Assembly (NCBI GenBank): GCA_003245675.1
Contig: QKCN01000022.1
Span: 1 to 46,941 of the forward strand
DNA from: Bacteriovoracaceae bacterium
GTDB lineage: Bacteria > Bdellovibrionota > Bacteriovoracia > Bacteriovoracales > Bacteriovoracaceae
Length of the DNA stretch: 46,941 bases
Direction: 5' to 3'
This document shows positions 8,537-18,131 of the stretch, piece by piece. The notes beneath the pieces were generated by a model. That model was not told the origin of the DNA. It was given only the letters and a program-made list of their open reading frames with translations, and made no database searches. A program made the translations under genes and the position numbers. How positions within the stretch are numbered: the first letter of the stretch is position 1; each line of letters opens with the position of its first letter.

Positions 8537-10582
8537 TTAAGATTTCTTCTTTCGCACTATTTTAGTTTTTTTAGACACCAAATTTTCTTCTGTTAAATCC
8601 CAAATTCTAATTAACTCAGCAACACTCCACGCTTGCGCAATACACCCCTTGGCAAGATGGGGGCGATCAGCTTGAAAAATTTCAGAAACTTGCCCAATCC
8701 CTGCTTCGTTCAAATGCTTTTCTAAAAAACAAATTATTGAATCTTGTATTTTATTTTTTGCTTTCTCATCTTTAGCAGAAAGCTGCCAGCAAGTTTCAAA
8801 GTATGGCCCCAAGAGCCAAGTCCAAATAGTCCCATTATGATAAGCCGCTGATCGCTGCTGTTCATTTCCATAGTAAAAAGGACGATATTTTTGATCTCTC
8901 TCGTTCAAAGTCTTCAAACCTTCAGCAGTGAGAAGTTCCTCTTCAACTTGAGATAAAATTGATTCTTTTTGAGAAACACTTAAAGGGGAATAAGTCATGG
9001 CCGTAGCAATAACTTGATTAGGGCGAATGGAAAAATCTTTTCGCTCTTCATTGATACAGTCGGCAAGAGCACCAATGGATTCACTCCAAAAGTTTTTAAC
9101 AAAAGAAATATTGAGCTCTTTGAGTACTTCAACGCTTCCATCAACTGGTGCTTTTTTAAACAAATGACAAAGCTCTAAATAAAAGGACAAGGCGTTATAC
9201 CAAAGAGCATTTATCTCAACAGGCATGCCATGACGAGGAGTGGCAGGCAAAGTTCCACATACCCCATCCATCCAGGTTAAATTGGTTCCTTCATGTCCGC
9301 ACCACAAAAGGCCATTTCTTTTCATCGATACAAAAGGTACTCGATCACTTAAAAAGTTTTCAATGATGCTTTCCATTGTTTTAGAAAAGTCATTCCAAAC
9401 AGTTTTGTAATCCGCTGTTTTATGAACATATTGTTGTAAGGCCCAAAAAAACCAAAAAGGGGCATCTACTGAATTATAGGCCACTTCACCTTTTTCTGAC
9501 TCAGGTAAGTAATTGGGAATAAGCCCAGATTTTTCAAATTGTGCAAAACCTCTTAGAACATCTAAGCCTTCCTTAAGCAAGCCTCGGCAAAAGGTTAGAC
9601 CAGGAAGAGAAATCATGGCATCGCGCCCCCATTCAACAAACCAAGGATAGCCTGCAATAATAGAAGTTTTGCCAAAAGAATTATTAACCAAAAATTGATC
9701 TGCTACGACTTTGAGCTGTGAGATATATGAATTATCAGTTTTTTGTGCGCGCTGAAGTGTTTCTTTTCTTTTGAGTTCTTTTTTCCAAAGAGTAGACGGT
9801 AACTCCACCAATTTATCAACAGAAACTGCCAAAAAGAGTTCTTCTCCTGCTGGCAACAAACTATCGAAAAGCCCTGGAATTAAAAGGTCCTCACGATAAT
9901 CATGTCCACGTCTTTGCTCTTCTAAGTACTCTAAATTCTCAACCCAAGAAGGCGATCCATAAAAACCGGCCCTAGGGTCTTTCTTAAAATTCGCCTGTAG
10001 CGAAAAATTAATTATGGGGATATCTGGATAAGGCTTCATTACAAAATTTTTAGCAAAAACCTTTCCTTCCTTTGTATCTGCTGCCGCTTTCACTTTCACA
10101 TCAATGAAGGCATTGCGTCGGGCAACCGCATGAATATCACGTGGATTAACAAAAGGAGAAAGTCTCAAGCGAAAATCTTTCTTACCCAAATTGCGGTAGC
10201 AAATAACAAGAGTTTCTTCCCCATGAATTAGCTGCAAAGACTGCTCTAATACCGCTTTTCCATCTATTTCATAAGTGGTTTGTGGAAATAAATCCTGTTC
10301 AAATTTTTGTATGAGCTTATAACCCTCGGGATGGAGCTTAAACGGATATTGATTGGTCCCCATCTCCCACACTTGATCTAAACAAATAGAAGCATCTATT
10401 TTTGAGATAAGGTTTATGCGACGATTATTGATTTTGTCTTTTACCACTAGCCAAGAGTGGTACTTTCTTGAGTGGGCGCCGGTAATTGTAGAAGAAGCAA
10501 AGCCGCCTTTCCCGTTTGTTTCTAGCCACTCACGGGTAAGCGAATTTGCAGTATCTTGAATAAGACTATTCCAAAACTTCAT
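8537..10582 (-). CDS. glycogen debranching enzyme (amylo-alpha-1,6-glucosidase, GH133)
   Basis: A 681-residue protein of the archaeal/bacterial single-domain debranching family. The N-terminal domain begins with REWLETNGKGGFASSTITG and RKYHSWLV, the GDE_N signature; the C-terminal (alpha/alpha)6 domain contains WFVEWGRDAMISLPGL (around residue 315), YNSVDAPFWFFWALQ, TWMDG and TPRHGMPVEINALWYNAL. It removes alpha-1,6-linked glucose at branch points, complementing the phosphorylase. ATG 10582 is preferred to the GTG one codon upstream because GGGAG then has six bases of spacing. First gene of the glycogen operon; the 5' leader holds the inverted repeat at 10597-10613. No branching enzyme or ADP-glucose pyrophosphorylase gene is present in the window. 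The tail is strongly basic (KKTKIVRKKKS). Confidence 0.93.
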   Translation of the reverse strand: MKFWNSLIQDTANSLTREWLETNGKGGFASSTITGAHSRKYHSWLVVKDKINNRRINLISKIDASICLDQVWEMGTNQYPFKLHPEGYKLIQKFEQDLFPQTTYEIDGKAVLEQSLQLIHGEETLVICYRNLGKKDFRLRLSPFVNPRDIHAVARRNAFIDVKVKAAADTKEGKVFAKNFVMKPYPDIPIINFSLQANFKKDPRAGFYGSPSWVENLEYLEEQRRGHDYREDLLIPGLFDSLLPAGEELFLAVSVDKLVELPSTLWKKELKRKETLQRAQKTDNSYISQLKVVADQFLVNNSFGKTSIIAGYPWFVEWGRDAMISLPGLTFCRGLLKEGLDVLRGFAQFEKSGLIPNYLPESEKGEVAYNSVDAPFWFFWALQQYVHKTADYKTVWNDFSKTMESIIENFLSDRVPFVSMKRNGLLWCGHEGTNLTWMDGVCGTLPATPRHGMPVEINALWYNALSFYLELCHLFKKAPVDGSVEVLKELNISFVKNFWSESIGALADCINEERKDFSIRPNQVIATAMTYSPLSVSQKESILSQVEEELLTAEGLKTLNERDQKYRPFYYGNEQQRSAAYHNGTIWTWLLGPYFETCWQLSAKDEKAKNKIQDSIICFLEKHLNEAGIGQVSEIFQADRPHLAKGCIAQAWSVAELIRIWDLTEENLVSKKTKIVRKKKS

Positions 10583-10596
10583 CACAATCTCCCAAC

Positions 10597-10613
10597 GCGT
10601 GCCAATGACACGC
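10597..10613. promoter_or_regulatory. inverted repeat in the glycogen operon leader
   Basis: GCGTG-CCAATGA-CACGC, two perfect 5-base arms about 15 bases upstream of the debranching-enzyme start and just outside its ribosome binding site. Suitable as an operator or a small 5'UTR hairpin. Function is inferred only from position. Confidence 0.35.
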
Positions 10614-10714
10614 TAAGGTATGAATTTTACGACCCCAAAATCATCCCAAGACTAGGATAAATCGAGTGAAATGTGAAGCTTGTTTTTGCTTTAAATGCAG
10701 TTAAGAGAACTTAA

Positions 10715-10738
10715 GAAAAGGGCCCCTTTTGGGGGCCC
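10715..10738 (-). terminator. terminator of the NADP-type gdh gene
   Basis: Read on the minus strand, a GGGCCCC / GGGGCCC stem with a 5-base loop is followed by TTTTC. It lies 24 bases after the gdhA stop and upstream of the glycogen operon, so separates the two units. Confidence 0.8.
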
Positions 10739-10761
10739 GACGCAACGTGCAATCTATTTGA

Positions 10762-12129
<1,368 letters not shown>

Positions 12130-12210
12130 CTAAAAATAGGTCTACATAGAATAAAAAACTGACCTTAAAAATTCGTGGTATAAAAAAACCCCAATTGAAA
12201 TAGACTTTTT

Positions 12211-12226
12211 AGATAACGCGCTATCT
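12211..12226. repeat. near-palindrome upstream of gdhA
   Basis: AGATAACGCGCTATCT is self-complementary except for one A/C-type mismatch pair that becomes a wobble in RNA. It lies about 90 bases upstream of the gdhA start. Its GATAACGC/GCGCTATC halves also occur as the outer arms of the hairpin at 12324-12352, so the same short word is used twice in this gap. Confidence 0.4.
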
Positions 12227-12323
12227 AGGATAAGAAAACTAACATCATCTAACTTATTGGGAACTTAACCGATTCTTACACAGTATGTGCGATATCGGCA
12301 TGCATTACGGTCTGCTAGTAGAA

Positions 12324-12352
12324 GATAACGCAGCCAAAATGGCTGCGCTATC
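12324..12352 (-). terminator. strong hairpin after the NAD-type gdh gene, probable terminator
   Basis: A 12-bp stem (GATAACGCAGCC / GGCTGCGCTATC on the plus strand, one G-U pair) with a five-base loop begins about 20 bases after the stop codon at 12372. The minus-strand tail is only TTCTAC, so a classical U-run is missing. It could be a weak terminator or a 3'-end stabiliser that allows some readthrough into gdhA. Confidence 0.55.
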
Positions 12353-12371
12353 TCAAAAAACGATATGATTT

Positions 12372-13712
12372 CTATACAATTCCTTGATCCATCATGGCGT
12401 TTGCGACTTTTAGAAAGCCAGCAATATTAGCACCAGCAACATAGTTACCGGCAACACCATAATCATGAGAAGCTTTGAGGCAGGTATCATGAATAGACTT
12501 CATGATATGTTGGAGACGTTGATCAACTTCTTCAGCAGTCCAGTTTAGTCTCATAGAGTTTTGACTCATTTCAAGACCAGAAGTAGCAACGCCACCAGCG
12601 TTGGAAGCTTTTCCTGGAGCATACAAAATCTTATTAGAAATAAAGATATGAGCGGCTTCAGGTGTGCAAGGCATATTGGCCCCTTCCACTACACATTTAC
12701 AACCATTGGCAATCAAAGCTTGAGCATCTTTTTCGCCCAATTCATTTTGAGTTGCACATGGAAGAGCAACATCGCACTTCACTTCCCAAGGTTTTTTATT
12801 CTCATGGAAATCGCAACCAAAGCGATCAGCATAAGGTTTAACAATATCTTGATTTGTTGCTCTTAAACGCAACATGAATTGAATTTTTTCGCCAGAGATG
12901 CCTTCTGGATCATAAATATATCCATCTGGACCTGAAATAGTTACAACTTTTGCGCCAAGATCATTTGCTTTTTGTACAGCACCCCAAGCAACGTTTCCGA
13001 AACCAGAAACTGCTACTGTCTTACCTTTTAAGCTATCACCTTGTGCTTTAAGCATATTTTCAGCAAAGTAAACAACACCAAAACCTGTTGCTTCAGGACG
13101 CAAGATACTTCCACCCCAGTTCAAACCTTTTCCAGTAAGAACACCACTGAAACCATTGTTCAATTTCTTATATTGTCCAAAAAGATAACCAATTTCACGA
13201 GCACCAACTCCGATATCCCCTGCAGGAACGTCAGTATCTGGTCCAATATGACGATAAAGCTCATTCATAAAGCTTTGGCAGAAACGCATAACTTCGCCAT
13301 CTGATTTATTGCGGAAGTTAAAGTCTGAACCACCTTTACCTCCTCCCATAGGAAGAGTTGTAAGTGCATTTTTGAAAACTTGCTCGAAAGCCAAGAATTT
13401 CAAAATAGAAAGGTTAACAGAAGAGTGAAAACGCAAGCCGCCTTTATAAGGACCGATTGCGGAGTTCATTTGAATGCGAAAACCTCTGTTTACTTGAACT
13501 TCACCTTTGTCATCAACCCATGGAACTCTGAACTGAATAACACGCTCAGGCTCAATCATGCGCTTAAGGATTTGTTCTTTTTGCAACTCAGGATGAGCTT
13601 CTAGAACGGGTAAAACTGATTCAACAACTTCATACACTGCTTGGTGAAACTCAGGTTGACCAGGATCTCTGGCCATCAACCACTCCTTCACTTCACTCAT
13701 TACGTCTTTCAT
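12372..13712 (-). CDS. glutamate dehydrogenase, NAD-type signature (paralogue 2)
   Basis: A 446-residue glutamate dehydrogenase, closely similar to its neighbour over the substrate domain, with GPYKGGLRF (K90), GGGKGGSDF (catalytic K126) and PAGDIGVG (D166). The coenzyme fold differs: SGFGNVAWGAVQKAN with Phe238, and ISGPDGYIYDPEGI with Gly261-Pro262. These are the residues, at the same numbers, of the NAD-specific Clostridium symbiosum enzyme (F238, P262), where changing them to Ser is reported to shift preference to NADPH. I therefore infer an NAD- or dual-specific, possibly catabolic enzyme. ATG 13712 follows GGAGGTG. It starts only 17 bases after the stop of the PPDK_N signalling protein and is probably co-transcribed with it. 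Confidence 0.93.
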   Translation of the reverse strand: MKDVMSEVKEWLMARDPGQPEFHQAVYEVVESVLPVLEAHPELQKEQILKRMIEPERVIQFRVPWVDDKGEVQVNRGFRIQMNSAIGPYKGGLRFHSSVNLSILKFLAFEQVFKNALTTLPMGGGKGGSDFNFRNKSDGEVMRFCQSFMNELYRHIGPDTDVPAGDIGVGAREIGYLFGQYKKLNNGFSGVLTGKGLNWGGSILRPEATGFGVVYFAENMLKAQGDSLKGKTVAVSGFGNVAWGAVQKANDLGAKVVTISGPDGYIYDPEGISGEKIQFMLRLRATNQDIVKPYADRFGCDFHENKKPWEVKCDVALPCATQNELGEKDAQALIANGCKCVVEGANMPCTPEAAHIFISNKILYAPGKASNAGGVATSGLEMSQNSMRLNWTAEEVDQRLQHIMKSIHDTCLKASHDYGVAGNYVAGANIAGFLKVANAMMDQGIV

Positions 13713-13729
13713 AACACCTCCAGAAAAGA

Positions 13730-16681
13730 CTATTTTTTAGCTAAAAGTACACCTTTATTAGATTTACCTTCAATTTTAAATTCAATTCCCTGAGGAACAC
13801 GGATCCAATAGAGAAATTCCGTTTCCTTTACAATCTCTTGAGCAACTGGCCAATCCCATCGGAAAAAGTCTTCTTTACCATAAACAGTAAAATAAATAAC
13901 TCCCAGCGAAGTTATGTTTTGAAAAAAGTGCGTTCCCTGAGAAGGATCAACACGAAAATCATCTGTCGCCGCTTCAATAATTGCCCCAACGCCTGAAATA
14001 TCTTTCCAGCCAACAGGGGCACCTAAACAACGATCGGAAGAACCCCAACGGCCAGGCCCAACCAAAATATATTTTCTATCTAATTCCAAAAGCTCTTCAT
14101 TAAAAATTGAAACTTGCTTAGCAATTTCAACAGTCGTCGATGAGTTAATCTTATCGGGCTTCACATAAATAATATCTTGAAACTGAATCTCATCATTGGG
14201 AACCCCTAATGCATTAGAAGAATAGGCAATCGCTTCAGCTTTTTCTTCTTTAGAAATTACTAAATCAAGATTTCCAACATGGGTCGTCATTGGACGTGCT
14301 TGTAAAAGAACAAACTCGTGCTTCTCATTGCTATTACTTGCTAAATTAACTGCAAACTCCAGCTCAACCTCTGAACCAAAGCCATCTCGGGCAATCGGCA
14401 AAATTTCTTGTAATATTTCAGCCAAGGGCATGCGGTTATACTTTAAGACACTGGCAAAAGTGACGACGGGCATACTGCCATCACCTTCACGAGGATTAAC
14501 ATCGCGAATGCGGTGATCCTGAGCAAAATAGGAACTTGAGAGTGCCCGCACCGGAAATTCTTCAATGGCGTCGTAGATATCTCTTTTTACAATAAAGGCA
14601 TCATCTCCAGCCTTAAAGCTATCTAATGAATGATTTTCTAAATCCAACGAGAAAAAATACTGCTGAGAAAGCTTGAGAATATTATCCACACTAGAAAATT
14701 CAGGAATAAGCTGAGGATATGGAGGAGAGAAACGCAAAATTTGTCCCCCCTCAACAACAATTTTTCCGAGACCAATACCAATATTGGCAATTCCATCTTC
14801 CGAATTTTGATGGGACAATGGATAGAAGTTATAAGACTGTGCCGTTCCAGAAAAACTCGGATAAAAATAACGCCCCTGAGACTTTCCGGTAATCTCTTGA
14901 ATGATTACCGCCATTTTCTCTTCTTCTACACGATGATGCGTCGTACGAGAGTACGCTCGTGGCCCCTCATAAAAAATTGAAGCATAAACCAATTTCACTG
15001 CAAGCTTTAATTCTTGCACACGGATAAATGCTTCTTGATGATTGTTGGGCAACATGTAAGTGCTATAAATACCGGCATAGGGCTGAAATTTACTATCTTC
15101 CAACAAAGAAGAAGAACGCACTGCCAGTGGACCTCCCACATGGTTTAAAAACTTTTGCAATTTGCGTTCCAGCTCTGGAGGAATACGTGCCTCTGAAAAA
15201 ACTCTCGCCACAACGTCGTTAGGGCTATCCATTTGAATGAATTCTTCCAGTTGGTTATAGGAAATAAAGTCGTCAAAACTATCTGTCGTCAAAACCATGG
15301 TATTGGGAATGCGAATATTTACATCTTTGAATTTTTCAAAAATGTTCGCTTTTTGATGAAACTGTTTGCTCATAAAAGCAAGTCCCCTTGCCTTTCCACC
15401 TAAGGAGCCATCTCCCACTTTGATGAACTGAGCACCTGAATAGAAACCACCACCAGCAGCATCAAAAGAAACAACAATCCCTCTTTGACGATCCATTCTT
15501 TTTTGATGAACCCACTTGATTAAATAGCGTCTAAGCTCATCGACTGTTTCAAAATCTTCTTTTTTAACATCTTTAAATCGTGATGCCAGAGCGATTTCGG
15601 AACGGGCCATCAACCAACTGGTAAAATGATGTTCTGACGAATGATAAGAAAGCGATTCATCGGGAACTGAATAAAGAGCACCTTCCAAAGAAGCCAAGTT
15701 AGAAACTCGAGCGACTTCTTTGCCATCAGGCATGCGAAAAACAAAATCACCAAATCCCATATGGGATAAAATAAATCGGCGAATATCAACATGAAGTGTC
15801 GGTGAATTTTTATCTTGAAAACGAGCCTGAATCTCATCCGCTTTTGTTTTATTAGAATGCTCAGAGCTCATTAATAAACAAGGCAACGAGGTCACCTTAG
15901 ACTTCGCTTCTTGGAAAAATTTTAAACCAGCCTCGGCATCTACCTTACCATTTTTAGGATAGCGAACATCGGAAAAAATTCCCAAAATATAAGGACGATA
16001 TTTTTCGAAAAGCTCCATCCCTTCTTCATAAGTTGTTGCCAACAAAATTTTAGGACGCGTTCTAATTTTTACAAGCCGGTGTTCTTCATTGAGCGTATCT
16101 TGCAAAAGCTCTTGGGTTTGTTGAAAAATAGCCTGATAAATAATGGGAAGAATGGACGAGTAATAGAAAGGTGAATCTTCAACAACAATGATGACGCGAA
16201 CCATTGCCAGCTGAGTGTCATGATCGACATTCTTACGATCTTCTGCCCATTTCAAGATGGCCAGCATGGTATCGCGATTCCCAGACCAGACAAATAATTT
16301 ATCAATGCTGCCTCGGGGAATCTTGGTAAGATATTGCTCTAGACCAATTGCACTGTGACTTAGTAAAACAACAGGCAAATGGGGATCGATGGATTTGATT
16401 TCCTTGGCCAAAGTAATAACATCCATACCCAAGAAGCGTGGCATAGTAATAACTAAATCAAAGGATTGGTTTTTTAAAATGGTAAGAGCATCAATACCAG
16501 AAGAGACGACAGTAAAACTGGGTGGATATATCGTGCCGAAGCCACGGTAAGTGGTTGCCACTTGTTCCATAAGCCCACCATCATCCTCCATGATATAAGC
16601 ATCATAAGGACTTGAGACGATCAAAATTCGTCTCACCCGATAGGGCATTAGCTTTTGATAAATTTTAAAATTTGCATCCAT
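13730..16681 (-). CDS. dual receiver / PEP-pyruvate-binding (PPDK_N) signalling-type protein
   Basis: A 983-residue soluble protein with three parts. Residues ~15-150 are receiver-like but the phospho-acceptor position near residue 76 reads FDLVITMPRF, with Thr instead of Asp. Residues ~160-310 form a second receiver fold with an acidic pair (VVEDSPF, ~169) and a plausible acceptor Asp (FSDVRYP, ~237). Residues ~415-800 are a PPDK N-terminal (ATP-grasp-like) domain: GDGSLGGKARGLAFM, AVRSSSLLEDSKFQPYAG and LLQARPMTTH. The phosphohistidine swivel domain (TSHAA-type motif) and the PEP/pyruvate TIM barrel of true PEP synthase are missing. Instead ~180 residues follow with GPGRWGSSDRCLGAP and PSQGTHFFQNITS, a tail I recognise from similar 'PEP/pyruvate-binding' proteins. 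Start has GAGGT upstream. Activity unknown. Confidence 0.8.
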   Translation of the reverse strand: MDANFKIYQKLMPYRVRRILIVSSPYDAYIMEDDGGLMEQVATTYRGFGTIYPPSFTVVSSGIDALTILKNQSFDLVITMPRFLGMDVITLAKEIKSIDPHLPVVLLSHSAIGLEQYLTKIPRGSIDKLFVWSGNRDTMLAILKWAEDRKNVDHDTQLAMVRVIIVVEDSPFYYSSILPIIYQAIFQQTQELLQDTLNEEHRLVKIRTRPKILLATTYEEGMELFEKYRPYILGIFSDVRYPKNGKVDAEAGLKFFQEAKSKVTSLPCLLMSSEHSNKTKADEIQARFQDKNSPTLHVDIRRFILSHMGFGDFVFRMPDGKEVARVSNLASLEGALYSVPDESLSYHSSEHHFTSWLMARSEIALASRFKDVKKEDFETVDELRRYLIKWVHQKRMDRQRGIVVSFDAAGGGFYSGAQFIKVGDGSLGGKARGLAFMSKQFHQKANIFEKFKDVNIRIPNTMVLTTDSFDDFISYNQLEEFIQMDSPNDVVARVFSEARIPPELERKLQKFLNHVGGPLAVRSSSLLEDSKFQPYAGIYSTYMLPNNHQEAFIRVQELKLAVKLVYASIFYEGPRAYSRTTHHRVEEEKMAVIIQEITGKSQGRYFYPSFSGTAQSYNFYPLSHQNSEDGIANIGIGLGKIVVEGGQILRFSPPYPQLIPEFSSVDNILKLSQQYFFSLDLENHSLDSFKAGDDAFIVKRDIYDAIEEFPVRALSSSYFAQDHRIRDVNPREGDGSMPVVTFASVLKYNRMPLAEILQEILPIARDGFGSEVELEFAVNLASNSNEKHEFVLLQARPMTTHVGNLDLVISKEEKAEAIAYSSNALGVPNDEIQFQDIIYVKPDKINSSTTVEIAKQVSIFNEELLELDRKYILVGPGRWGSSDRCLGAPVGWKDISGVGAIIEAATDDFRVDPSQGTHFFQNITSLGVIYFTVYGKEDFFRWDWPVAQEIVKETEFLYWIRVPQGIEFKIEGKSNKGVLLAKK

Positions 16682-16733
16682 CTAGTAACCTCAAAACAGA
16701 AACGACCATAACACATGGCCATTCCCAATTCAT

Positions 16734-16757
16734 TAAAATTCTATCGATAGAATTTTA
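16734..16757. repeat. 24-bp perfect palindrome
   Basis: TAAAATTCTATC followed by its exact reverse complement. It covers the stop codon of the HD-domain gene and lies in the 73-base gap ahead of the PPDK_N gene. As RNA it gives a 9-10 bp AU-rich hairpin with a UCGA loop; as DNA it could be a dimer-binding operator. Confidence 0.85.
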
Positions 16758-18131
16758 TCTCTGTAAATTTTCCCTCATTGATTCAATAAGACGCTCACAA
16801 GAAGAGATCATTCCCTTAAAACTGCCCGTCCTATAGACTTGCTTGATTTTCTCTAAAAGGCCATCTAAAAGATCGCTGGTAACCTTCTGATTATAAAGAT
16901 GAAAAACAAATTCTTCTGCCAAAATAAAAAGGCAAGCCAGCGGAAAAATTTGTGACGCTTTTAGTCCTCTAGGGAAGCCATTGCCATCTGGTTTTTCGTG
17001 ATGATCCTGAACAATGTGGTCCACATCCGCCACAATTGCGGTGTTTTTTCTTATGAGCATGGCCATTTTCAAAGAATGCCCTTTAACAAGCTCTTGCTCC
17101 CTCTTGTTTAGTGATTGAAATTCTTCACTCTCAAAATCATTAATTTTGGCCAACTCATCCCCTTCTAAATAAATATCATGTAGAAAACTGGCCATCGTCA
17201 ATTTCCGCAGGGTTTGCCGACTAGACCAACGCATACCGTGAGCGAGGGCCCCTGCAAAATAGGAAACTAAAATAGAGTGCTTAACCAGAAAATTATCCTC
17301 AGTTAAAAACTTTTTCAACATCACTGCAAGATCTGGAATAGAAGCAATTTCATCTAAACCTTCCTCAACCACTGCGTGCAAAGACTCCGCTAAGCTGCGA
17401 TCAATTCCCATAGCAATCACTTCATCATGAGTAATTTTCAAAAGCTCTTCTTTCAGTGCCAACTTTTCAACAAAAGGCTTACCAAAAGATTTCGTACGTT
17501 GCATTTCTGAAATCAAGTAATCAAAAATCAACTTGCGAAAAGTCATATAGTCTTTTTCAGGAATAAAGAAATAGGAAAGACCTCTATTTTTGTATTTATT
17601 TAAAAATGCCTCATCATAAAGATCTCCTGTCGAAAGTATTTTAATTTTGTTCTCTCCCCCCAATTCGAGGAAAACATCAAAAGGAACAGAGTTAAAATAC
17701 TTGAAACGATCGAGAGAAACTTTGCAGTAATCAACATTGTCTCGCTCTTTTTCATTGAAGCATTTGAGTAAATGACGAACATTTTCTAAGAATGCATCCA
17801 CCCCAACTGGTCGTGTGATTAGACAATTGGCAGGACGTAAACTACTCCAACCTTCCCCCCATGGATATTGTGAAGAGCGGTCAGCAAGAACAATAAAAGG
17901 AATGCGTTCATCTCGCTTAAGAACATCCTCATATAAATTCTGACCAATGCCGGAGTCAAGATCCTGATCACATACAACTAAGGAAATATTCTCGCCATTC
18001 TCCCGAAAAAAGCCACGAGCTTCCTCAACCGTATCGAATTCTAAAACATGCAAATCCGTAATCGCCTCAACTTCAAAGGCATAAAGCTCTCGCAAATTTT
18101 CGATTTTATCTACAAATAATACGACGCTCAT
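16755..18131 (-). CDS. receiver plus HD-GYP-like signalling protein
   Basis: A 458-residue soluble protein. Residues 1-~120 are a CheY-like receiver (VVLFVDKIE start, acceptor Asp55 in LVVCDQDLD). A linker of about 150 residues leads to an HD domain with FLHDIYLE (H~318, D~319), a further VKGHSLKMA histidine and HHEKPDGNGFPRGL (~377). The last is the HD-GYP signature with GYP changed to GFP. The usual HDIGK is HDIYL, so the conserved Lys of c-di-GMP phosphodiesterases is lost, and enzymatic activity on c-di-GMP is uncertain. The ATG overlaps the stop of the upstream lipoprotein gene as ATGA and has GAGGGGG before it. The next gene downstream is the dual-receiver PPDK_N protein, so a shared signalling pathway is plausible. 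Confidence 0.85.
   Translation of the reverse strand: MSVVLFVDKIENLRELYAFEVEAITDLHVLEFDTVEEARGFFRENGENISLVVCDQDLDSGIGQNLYEDVLKRDERIPFIVLADRSSQYPWGEGWSSLRPANCLITRPVGVDAFLENVRHLLKCFNEKERDNVDYCKVSLDRFKYFNSVPFDVFLELGGENKIKILSTGDLYDEAFLNKYKNRGLSYFFIPEKDYMTFRKLIFDYLISEMQRTKSFGKPFVEKLALKEELLKITHDEVIAMGIDRSLAESLHAVVEEGLDEIASIPDLAVMLKKFLTEDNFLVKHSILVSYFAGALAHGMRWSSRQTLRKLTMASFLHDIYLEGDELAKINDFESEEFQSLNKREQELVKGHSLKMAMLIRKNTAIVADVDHIVQDHHEKPDGNGFPRGLKASQIFPLACLFILAEEFVFHLYNQKVTSDLLDGLLEKIKQVYRTGSFKGMISSCERLIESMRENLQR

Noticed and set aside
13730-16681. Classification as a true PEP synthase or PPDK
   Set aside because: The phosphohistidine and PEP-binding domains are absent; only the ATP-binding N-terminal domain is present.
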